In this document: piece after piece, positions 57,847 through 64,000 of the stretch
Layout of the letters: each line of letters begins with the position of its first letter
Numbering within the stretch: the stretch's first letter is position 1
Source: Acidobacteriota bacterium
Lineage (GTDB): Bacteria; Acidobacteriota; Terriglobia; Acidiferrales; UBA7541
Direction of reading: 5' to 3'
Length of the DNA stretch: 64,000 bases
Assembly: GCA_003225315.1 (NCBI GenBank)
Contig: QHZD01000020.1
Location: 1-64,000 of the forward strand
Notes under the pieces: model-generated
Databases searched by the model: none
What the model was told of the DNA's origin: nothing
Seen by the model: the letters and a program-made list of their open reading frames with translations, nothing else
Position numbers and translations under genes: made by a program

Positions 57847-58719
57847 TTAGCGGCTGATGAGAAAGATTCCAAAGAAAATCGTGACGATTCCCAGCCACTG
57901 CCAGCGCGAAACGTGTTCCTTGAGAAAAATCGCCGCAAGCCCGACGGTGACCGCTCCGTACAGCGAGCCAAGAACGCTAATAACGGCAACCTGCTCCATC
58001 TTCATTCCGAGATTGCTGAGAACAAACGCGCCGGTGTCAAAGACGCCCATGCCGAGGACCATCCAGCGCACCCCGCCGCGCGGAACACGCACGGGCTGCT
58101 TGGAAACAAGAATCACGGCCGCAATGAGCAGCGTGCTGGTCAGGCGGATCATCCACACCGTTTGCACCGCGCCGACTCGGTCGATGATGCGAATTCCCAG
58201 CAGCCAAAACAGCATGGCAAAACCAACCGACGCGAAGATGGCCCAGCCTATTCCATGGCCGCTCCTGCGCATGGCCTCGGCGTCGTTTTCGTCCGGTGTT
58301 TTTTCTCCGCCCGCAACAATCGCGACACCGGCCAAGGTGCAAATGATCCCCGCGATTCGCACTCCACTCACGCGCTCGCCCGTCATCCAGGAAAGCAGCA
58401 TCGTCAGAGCCGGATAGCTGGCCGAGAGCGGCGCCACCACGGCCATTTTTCCAATCTCAAACGCGCGGTAGAACCCGATCCCAGCCATGGCGTTGAAAAA
58501 TCCAGCCAGAAAACCCCAGGCCCAAGGCTGCCATCCGGAGCCGTCCGCGAGATGCCCCCAGCCGCCGAGAAGGGGCAAGGAAATAGTCAGCGTTACAAAC
58601 CCAATCAGCTGCATGTAAAGCATGGAACGGAGCGTGCCAATACGATGCGTGGCAAAACGCGCGATGAAATCCGCGCCGCCCCAGGTCAGCGCCGTCAGCA
58701 AGCCCAGCAGAATTCCCAT
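57847..58719 (-). CDS. EamA/DMT-family transporter
   Basis: A 290-residue protein with ten hydrophobic segments in two EamA halves. It begins MGILLGLLTALTWGGADFIARFA and ends WQWLGIVTIFFGIFLISR. Halves are linked by a short charged loop (GGEKTPDENDAEAMRRSGHG). DMT proteins export or import small metabolites; the substrate is unknown. It lies 77 bases upstream of priA and six bases after the uracil-DNA glycosylase gene, so it is probably cotranscribed. Confidence 0.88.
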   Translation of the reverse strand: MGILLGLLTALTWGGADFIARFATHRIGTLRSMLYMQLIGFVTLTISLPLLGGWGHLADGSGWQPWAWGFLAGFFNAMAGIGFYRAFEIGKMAVVAPLSASYPALTMLLSWMTGERVSGVRIAGIICTLAGVAIVAGGEKTPDENDAEAMRRSGHGIGWAIFASVGFAMLFWLLGIRIIDRVGAVQTVWMIRLTSTLLIAAVILVSKQPVRVPRGGVRWMVLGMGVFDTGAFVLSNLGMKMEQVAVISVLGSLYGAVTVGLAAIFLKEHVSRWQWLGIVTIFFGIFLISR

Positions 58720-58725
58720 GATGAG

Positions 58726-59613
58726 TTAGGAGGACTTGCCTTTCTTCACTTCGAGGCCGAGGACGGCCATCACTTTTTGAAGATCTTTCCAGACTTCGCT
58801 CTTTGCGGGCGGATTGCGCAGCAAATACGCGGGATGGTAGGTCGCCAGCAATTTCCTGCCGCGAAATTCCAGCCACTCTCCGCGAAACTGAGAAATTCCG
58901 CGGTTGGTCTGCAGCAATGTTTTTGCGGCGACGGCACCCAGGCAGACAATTACTTTGGGAGCGATGACATCGATCTGGCGAAAAAGAAATGGCGAGCAGG
59001 TGCTGACTTCGTCTTCTTCCGGCTGGCGATTTTCCGGCGGCCGGCACTTCACCACGTTGCAGATGTACACGTCTTTGCGCTGCAAGCCCATGGCTTCGAT
59101 CATCTGGGTCAACAGTTTTCCGGCGCGCCCGACGAACGGCAAGCCTTGCGCGTCTTCATCGGCGCCCGGCCCTTCGCCGACGAAAACGAGTTGCGCCTTG
59201 GGACTTCCGTCGCCAAAAACAATTTTGTGCCGCGTGCTGTGAAGCTTGCAGCGCGTGCATTCGCCCAAATCTTCGCGAACCTTCAGCAACGTGTCATCCG
59301 CAATTTTGTCCACGGCTTCGAAAAGCGATGGCCCTGCAGCAACCGGCAGGGACGCGATCTTCGGACTCAGCGGCGTCGCGACTGCCGCGGTCACTCGCAT
59401 TGTGGGTTTTCCAGCAGGCTTGGGCAAGGTCTGTTCCTTCTGAAGCTCTGGAGTTGAGAATTGGGCCATCGCGGAAGGCTCCAACCGCGGCTCGCTATCC
59501 GGTACCGCGACGGCGCCGCGGTCACGATAGAAGAGTTGGATTCCGAGGTCGTCGTAGAAAGCCAGCCGGTCGGATAGTTTTTTCTGGAAAGTTTCGGAAA
59601 TACGCTCGGCCAT
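58726..59613 (-). CDS. Uracil-DNA glycosylase, type 4 (Fe-S)
   Basis: A 295-residue protein. The catalytic part starts near residue 100 and has the family-4 motifs GEGPGADEDAQGLPFVGRAG and TYHPAYLLRNP. The Fe-S cysteines are in LGECTRCKL, NVVKCRPPENR and EVSTCSPFL. It removes uracil from DNA. Residues 1-100 form an extra low-complexity N-terminal region (SDRLAFYDDLGIQLFYRD, then Ala/Pro-rich), common in some bacterial relatives. It lies six bases from each neighbour in the run. Confidence 0.93.
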   Translation of the reverse strand: MAERISETFQKKLSDRLAFYDDLGIQLFYRDRGAVAVPDSEPRLEPSAMAQFSTPELQKEQTLPKPAGKPTMRVTAAVATPLSPKIASLPVAAGPSLFEAVDKIADDTLLKVREDLGECTRCKLHSTRHKIVFGDGSPKAQLVFVGEGPGADEDAQGLPFVGRAGKLLTQMIEAMGLQRKDVYICNVVKCRPPENRQPEEDEVSTCSPFLFRQIDVIAPKVIVCLGAVAAKTLLQTNRGISQFRGEWLEFRGRKLLATYHPAYLLRNPPAKSEVWKDLQKVMAVLGLEVKKGKSS

Positions 59614-59619
59614 GGCGGG

Positions 59620-60858
59620 TCAATCGCCGGAGCGCTTCGACGCAACCGTTCCGTGCAAAACGCTTCGCAGGCGAACGATTTCGTCCAAGATTCGCTGCGC
59701 CACTTCGCTCTTGCTCATTTTCGGAAGCGCGAGGTCGCGGCCGTCGCGGGAAAACAGCGTAACGATATTTGTGTCTTGATCGAATCCCGCGCCTTCGGCG
59801 GTGACGTCATTGGCGACGATGAGGTCGGCATTCTTGGCCGAAAGTTTCTTGCGAGCGTTCTCCGCTACATGATCCGTCTCCGCCGCAAAACCCACTACGA
59901 TTCTCTGGCCTTTGTTTTTCGCCACTTCTGCCAGAATGTCCGTGGTCGGCTCGAGAGAAATCGTCAGCGGCGCGTTACCCTTCTTGATTTTTTCTGCGTG
60001 CTGTTCCACGGGGCGGTAATCCGCCACCGCCGCCGCAAGAATCGCGATGGAACTATCGGCAATACGCTCCGAGACGGCCTGATGCATTTTTTTCGCCGTG
60101 CGTACGTCAACGCGCTCCACACCAGCGGGAACTTCCAAATTCACCGGGCCGCTGACCAGAATGACTTTGGCGCCGCGCAGCGCCGCCGCTTCGGCGACCG
60201 CATATCCCATCTTCCCGGAGGAGCGATTCGTGATGTAGCGGACCGGATCGAGGTCTTCGCAAGTCGGACCCGCGGTAATCAGGACTGTCTCTCCGTCCAA
60301 ATCGCGCTGCGTCTTCAACACTTCGCGCACGGCAGCGACAATGTCATCTTGTCCTGCGAGCCGTCCCGCGCCAATCATGCCGCAAGCGAGGTAGCCCTCA
60401 GCGGGGTCTACGACTCTTACGCCACGCGCGCGCAGCATCTCGACATTTTCCTGCGTGGCCGCGTGATTCCACATGTTCACGTTCATCGCCGGAGCAACCA
60501 CGACCGGCGCTGTCGATGCCAGGTACAACGTCGTCAAAAAATCATCCGCGATGCCGCGCGCAAATTTAGCGATGATATCCGCCGTGGCCGGCGCGACGAG
60601 CAGCAGGTCCGTACGCTGCGCCACCGCGATGTGTTCGATGGCGCTTTCGAGATTGGCTTCCCCGCCGGAAGAATCGCCAAACAAATCAGTGATGACCTTC
60701 TGCCCGCTCAGCGCCGCGAACGTCAGTGGCGTGACGAACTCCCGCGCCCCGCGCGTCATCACCACTTGCACGCTGAATCCGTCCTGCTGCAAGCGGCGCA
60801 CGAGTTCCGCGGCTTTGTAAGCCGCCACTCCGCCGGTCACACCAAGCGTGATTCGCAT
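59620..60858 (-). CDS. coaBC: Bifunctional phosphopantothenoylcysteine decarboxylase / phosphopantothenate-cysteine ligase
   Basis: A 412-residue enzyme from ATG 60858, preceded by GAGAGGCAGT; a GTG lies one codon earlier. The N-terminal CoaC flavoprotein domain has GVTGGVAAYKAAELVRRL, APAMNVNMWNHAATQ and LACGMIGAGRL. The C-terminal CoaB domain has ITAGPTCEDLDPVRYITNRSSGKMG, split between the phosphate and nucleotide sites, and AAVADYRP. It makes 4'-phosphopantetheine in CoA synthesis. It lies 19 bases after rpoZ, the common order gmk-rpoZ-coaBC-priA. Confidence 0.96.
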   Translation of the reverse strand: MRITLGVTGGVAAYKAAELVRRLQQDGFSVQVVMTRGAREFVTPLTFAALSGQKVITDLFGDSSGGEANLESAIEHIAVAQRTDLLLVAPATADIIAKFARGIADDFLTTLYLASTAPVVVAPAMNVNMWNHAATQENVEMLRARGVRVVDPAEGYLACGMIGAGRLAGQDDIVAAVREVLKTQRDLDGETVLITAGPTCEDLDPVRYITNRSSGKMGYAVAEAAALRGAKVILVSGPVNLEVPAGVERVDVRTAKKMHQAVSERIADSSIAILAAAVADYRPVEQHAEKIKKGNAPLTISLEPTTDILAEVAKNKGQRIVVGFAAETDHVAENARKKLSAKNADLIVANDVTAEGAGFDQDTNIVTLFSRDGRDLALPKMSKSEVAQRILDEIVRLRSVLHGTVASKRSGD

Positions 60859-60877
60859 CACTGCCTCTCGCGGCCCG

Positions 60878-61114
60878 CTACTTCCGCCGCTTGTTTCCTT
60901 CCTTGTCCACGTCGATCGAGGACGGCTCGGTGAAGTCGTACTCGATCAGGCTGTGCTCGAGCTCTTCGCACGCGATCCGCGTGGCCTTCAGTGTTCTGGG
61001 GTTTTCGATCAGCGGTGGCGCGCCTGCCATAATCTGCCGCGCGCGCCTGGCCGCCAGCACTACGTACGCAAACTGGCTCTCCGGAGCTTTCGTCTGCACA
61101 GTCATCTCTATCAT
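60878..61114 (-). CDS. rpoZ: DNA-directed RNA polymerase subunit omega
   Basis: A 78-residue protein; ATG 61114 overlaps the gmk stop (ATGA), favouring coupled translation, while ATG 61105 is also possible. The omega core is QFAYVVLAARRARQIMAGAPP and ATRIACEELEHSLIEYDF, with a basic tail. It helps fold the beta' subunit and assemble RNA polymerase. Its position directly after gmk is typical. Confidence 0.93.
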   Translation of the reverse strand: MIEMTVQTKAPESQFAYVVLAARRARQIMAGAPPLIENPRTLKATRIACEELEHSLIEYDFTEPSSIDVDKEGNKRRK

Positions 61115-61746
61115 TCCCTCCCAAACGATGCCAGAAGTTGTTCCACTCTCGCCCTCCGCCGCGCGCTCGTGCAGCGCAGGGCGATCACAATCGCCTGCAC
61201 TTCGCGGCCCGCGCGTTCCACATCCTCATTTACCACGCAAAAATCGTAATACTTGCCAAACTGAGCGATTTCGTCGCGCGCCTTGGCAAGCCGCCGCGCA
61301 ATTTCTTCCTCCGAATCCTGGCCGCGGTCGCGCAGCCTGCGCTCCAGCTCCTGGCGCGACGGCGGCAAAATAAAAATCGCGACGGACTCCGGGAGCTTTT
61401 GCTTTACCTGCGCCGCGCCCTGGACGTCGATCTCCAGCACCAGATCGAGCCCTTTCCTCCGCGATTCCTCCAGCCATTTCAATGGCGTGCCGTAAGAGTG
61501 TTTTCCGAAAACCCGCGCGTACTCGAGAAATTCGCCGCGCGCGACCATGGCGTCGAATTCCGCTTCCGTCACAAAATCATAGCATTTCCCGCTGGCCTCG
61601 GTCGCGCGGCGCGCCCGTGTAGTACACGAGATCGAAGGCATGGTGTTGGGCAGCCCCAGGATTCGCTGCACCAAAGTCGATTTCCCCGATCCCGACGGCC
61701 CCGACACGATCAACACCAGTGGCGCGATCTCAGTCTGCGTGCTCAT
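61111..61746 (-). CDS. gmk: Guanylate kinase
   Basis: A 211-residue protein from ATG 61746, overlapping the yicC stop (ATGA). P-loop GPSGSGKST is at 16-24. GMP-binding residues are in SCTTRARRATEASGKCYDFV and GEFLEYARVFGKHSYGT, and the lid region is RQELERRLRDRGQDSEEEIARRL. It phosphorylates GMP to GDP. Part of the overlapping chain yicC-gmk-rpoZ. Confidence 0.96.
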   Translation of the reverse strand: MSTQTEIAPLVLIVSGPSGSGKSTLVQRILGLPNTMPSISCTTRARRATEASGKCYDFVTEAEFDAMVARGEFLEYARVFGKHSYGTPLKWLEESRRKGLDLVLEIDVQGAAQVKQKLPESVAIFILPPSRQELERRLRDRGQDSEEEIARRLAKARDEIAQFGKYYDFCVVNEDVERAGREVQAIVIALRCTSARRRARVEQLLASFGRE

Positions 61747-62678
61747 TCGATGTTCTGCACCTGCTCGCGCAGTTTTTCGATCTCCGCTTTGATTTCCAGC
61801 GCCACTCCCGTGATCGCCAGCGCTTCGCTTTCCACGCCGGGCGTCTTGGAGAGCATGGTGTTGGCCTCGCGATGCATCTCCTGCAAAAGAAAGTCGAGTT
61901 TCTTTCCCAGCTCTCCGGCTCCATCCAGCAACTTGGTGAACTGCTGCAGGTGACTCTTCAGCCGGTCTAATTCTTCACTGATATCGCTGCGTTCCGCAAG
62001 CAGCGCCGCTTCCTGCGCGAGCCGCGCGGGCTCGATGCCGATTCCGCCGAGCAGCTCCTTCAGCCTGGTTTCCAGTCGACGCGCGAAAGCTGGACGCAAC
62101 GTCGCTGCGAGCCCGCGCACCTGGTCCACATAACCGCCGATACGCGCCAGCCGGTCGCGCAACTCCTCGACCAGATGACGGCCTTCCGTCCGGCGCATGT
62201 CATCCAGCTTCGCCAGGGCATCACGCAAGCCGCTGTCCAGGAGTTTTCCAAGCCGCTCCTGCTCTTCTTCCGTCTCCGGCAAGGAGGCGGCCACACCGGT
62301 AATTACTCCGGGCAATCGCAAGAGCGCGACGACGTCCATGTCCGTAGCAGCGCGCGTCTCCTGCCGCAGCGCTTCGGCGGCTTTCAGATAGGATTGCACC
62401 AATTCTTTGTTCACCTGAACCGGCGCGGCTTTTCCGGGCTCGACTCCGATGGTTACTTCCACATGCCCGCGATGAATTTTTTCGCGCACGATCTGCCGCA
62501 GCCGCAAATCGTAGAGATCAAACCCTTCCGGCATGCGCAGCTTGAGGTCCAGGAACCTGTGGTTCACGCTTTTGACGCTGACGCGCACGGCCCAGCCGTC
62601 CTGCTCCGCTCGCGCTTGCGCGTAGCCGGTCATGGAGAAACATTCGATTTTTTTCGTTGCCGGGGTCGTTTGGCTCAT
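61743..62678 (-). CDS. yicC: YicC family endoribonuclease-type stress protein
   Basis: A 311-residue protein from ATG 62678, overlapping the ABC exporter's stop. It has the YicC N-terminal domain (SMTGYAQARAEQDGWAVRVSVKSVNHRFLDL, first strands and helix) and the C-terminal DUF1732 domain (ERSDISEELDRLKSHLQQF, LGKKLDFLLQEMHREANTML). YicC relatives act as endoribonucleases or as adaptors for RNA decay. Gene order with gmk and rpoZ is widely conserved. Confidence 0.93.
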   Translation of the reverse strand: MSQTTPATKKIECFSMTGYAQARAEQDGWAVRVSVKSVNHRFLDLKLRMPEGFDLYDLRLRQIVREKIHRGHVEVTIGVEPGKAAPVQVNKELVQSYLKAAEALRQETRAATDMDVVALLRLPGVITGVAASLPETEEEQERLGKLLDSGLRDALAKLDDMRRTEGRHLVEELRDRLARIGGYVDQVRGLAATLRPAFARRLETRLKELLGGIGIEPARLAQEAALLAERSDISEELDRLKSHLQQFTKLLDGAGELGKKLDFLLQEMHREANTMLSKTPGVESEALAITGVALEIKAEIEKLREQVQNIE

Positions 62679-64000
62679 AAAGAGTTCGATGCGTCATTCA
62701 ACTTTGCCGGTGCGGCCTGCGCGAGCATGTCGTCATCGGCAAATTGCAAATCGTGGAGACGCGCATACGTTCCGCCGCGGGCCATCAATTCCGTGTGCGT
62801 TCCACTCTCGCGGATTTCTCCATCTTCCAAAACGAGAATCTTGTCTGCGCGGCGAATGGTGGCGAGACGGTGCGCGATAACGAAAGTAGTTCGCCCAACC
62901 ATCAGGTTGGCGAGCGCCTTCTGCACGAACATCTCGGACTCCGCGTCGAGTTCGGAAGTGGCTTCATCGAGAATGAGAATGGGCGAATCCTTCAAAATCG
63001 CGCGCGCGATGGCGATGCGCTGCCGCTGTCCGCCACTTAAACGTGTGCCGCGTTCGCCGATCACGGTGTCATAGCCTTGCGGCAGCTCGATGATGAAATC
63101 GTGCGCCAGCGCTGCTTGCGCCGCAGCGACGATTTTTTCCTTGGGAATATTGGCCAGCCCATAACAGATGTTGTTCCGAACGGTGTCATGGAACAGGATG
63201 TTTTCCTGCGTCACCATGGCGATCTGCCCGCGCAAAGAACGAAGCTGGGCTTCCCGGACGTCGCGGCCATCCATGCGAATGGCGCCGGAAGTGACGTCAT
63301 AAAAACGAGGCAAGAGATTGACGAGCGTGGTCTTGCCCGCGCCGCTTGAACCGACAAAGGCGACCAGCTCGCCTTTGCTGGCGCTGAATCGAACGTTGCG
63401 CAGGACGGGAGTGGAATCGTAAGAGAAACCGACGTCTTCAAAGCGAATCTCGCGGGAGAAAGCGGGAAGTTCGACGGCGCCGGGAGCGTCCTGCCGTTCT
63501 TCAGCGAGATCGAGGTAGGAAAAGACCTGGGCCGTAGCTCCCTGGGCTTGCTGGAACTGCTGATACACGGCGCCAATTCGTTTGACGGGTTCGTAGGATT
63601 TGAATAGCGCGTAAACGAAGGTGATGAACATCCCCGTGGTCATCAAGTTCAGTTTGATCCTGTCGCGAGCGTACAGCAGCAGCAAGGAGATGATGATGGG
63701 TTGAAGCAGATCCATCAGCGGTGAAGTGGCCACTTGCGCTCGGACCCAGCGCATGGTCTCGCGCAAAAGCCGCCTGGAAGCTGCCTGGAAATTCGCGATT
63801 TCGAAATCTTCCATGCCAAAGGCTTTTACGATGCGGTTGCCGCCGACGGTCTCCTGAAGAATCTGCGTGAGTTCGCCAAGGCGGGTTTGGCTGGTCTCCA
63901 CCGAGTGGCGAATGCGGCGGCCTAGTTTGCCGATAGGCCAGATCGTCAAAGGAAGAAAGACAGCGCAAGCGAGCGTCATCCTCCAATCGATGTACAGCAA
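62675..64000 (-). CDS. ABC exporter, ATP-binding/permease protein (MsbA-like), 5' end outside the window
   Basis: The last 441 residues of a half-size ABC exporter are present; the N-terminal membrane helices lie beyond the right edge. Visible parts are the end of the membrane domain (LMTTGMFITFVYALFKSYEPVKRIGAVY), Walker A (FVGSSGAGKTTLVNLLP), the signature RLSGGQRQRIAIARAI, Walker B ILILDEATSELD and the switch His in FVIAHRLATI. It resembles MsbA-type lipid A or lipid exporters; drug export is also possible. Its stop overlaps the yicC start by four bases. Confidence 0.92.
   Translation of the reverse strand: MLYIDWRMTLACAVFLPLTIWPIGKLGRRIRHSVETSQTRLGELTQILQETVGGNRIVKAFGMEDFEIANFQAASRRLLRETMRWVRAQVATSPLMDLLQPIIISLLLLYARDRIKLNLMTTGMFITFVYALFKSYEPVKRIGAVYQQFQQAQGATAQVFSYLDLAEERQDAPGAVELPAFSREIRFEDVGFSYDSTPVLRNVRFSASKGELVAFVGSSGAGKTTLVNLLPRFYDVTSGAIRMDGRDVREAQLRSLRGQIAMVTQENILFHDTVRNNICYGLANIPKEKIVAAAQAALAHDFIIELPQGYDTVIGERGTRLSGGQRQRIAIARAILKDSPILILDEATSELDAESEMFVQKALANLMVGRTTFVIAHRLATIRRADKILVLEDGEIRESGTHTELMARGGTYARLHDLQFADDDMLAQAAPAKLNDASNSL

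Noticed and set aside
57913-60933. Plus-strand frames of 400-500 codons opposite the EamA, uracil-DNA glycosylase and coaBC genes
   Set aside because: They are shadows of conserved minus-strand genes and have no recognisable motif.
1-64000. CRISPR arrays, prophage, insertion sequences or integrative elements
   Set aside because: No regularly spaced repeats, transposases, integrases or phage structural genes were seen anywhere in the window.

Overview
The window reads as a chromosomal stretch of an acidobacterium (phylum Acidobacteriota). This is an inference from gene content: an Oar-like TonB receptor with an N-terminal carboxypeptidase-regulatory domain, a CRTAC1/UnbV protein and several secreted TPR proteins in one cluster, many Tat-dependent sugar oxidoreductases, and small conserved hypotheticals that I associate with this group. 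GC is high, most genes have GGAGG-type ribosome sites, and GTG and TTG starts are used. No phage, insertion sequence, integrase or CRISPR array was seen.

Layout. 1-10.4 kb: oxidative sugar and polyol catabolism. It holds a sugar isomerase tail, a DUF1080 hydrolase, a Tat Gfo/Idh/MocA oxidoreductase, an interspersed element with a small Cys/His protein, a myo-inositol oxygenase, and a minus-strand operon (isomerase, two gluconate-dehydrogenase-type small subunits, two GMC dehydrogenases) that resembles glucoside-3-dehydrogenase / 3-keto-glycoside systems. 10.4-12.1 kb: a MerR-controlled mer-like operon (MerR, thioredoxin-like protein, MerT-like protein, and a membrane-anchored thioredoxin-like protein interrupted by one in-frame TGA). 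12.2-25 kb: a binding protein, then a minus-strand TPR/CRTAC1/TPR/TPR/TonB-receptor cluster with a strong promoter, facing a LacI-family regulator. 25-35.6 kb: housekeeping and small genes, tRNA-Arg(CCG), an MscS channel, a YfiR/HPt/REC-GGDEF signalling operon, tRNA-Cys(GCA), galT, a YraN-like gene, a class III aminotransferase and cysS. 35.8-45 kb: an S9 peptidase, smc, purC, a Fis-type protein and a secreted hypothetical. 45.1-48.8 kb: an SDR gene, then a MarR/YceI/nitroreductase/DedA-rhodanese stress cluster. 48.8-55 kb: a broken dcd, an HU-like gene, a site-2 protease, an amino acid permease, a TPR protein, and an unknown protein with an HELLE motif. 55-64 kb: a second copy of the interspersed element, then a minus-strand housekeeping run (ABC exporter, yicC, gmk, rpoZ, coaBC, uracil-DNA glycosylase, EamA transporter, priA), with overlapping stop/start codons among its first four genes.

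Main discovery candidate: two genes are interrupted only by a single in-frame TGA at a redox-active position. In the DedA-rhodanese fusion (47814-48767) the TGA replaces the catalytic cysteine of the rhodanese loop. In the mer-like operon (11539-12129) it forms a U-P-A-C motif. Both TGAs are followed at a suitable distance by a stem-loop with G in the apical loop, as expected for a bacterial SECIS. They are best read as selenoproteins. Second candidate: a repeated promoter/palindrome/GC-hairpin element (copies near 2.4 and 55.0 kb), one copy of which leads into a small Cys/His-rich gene.
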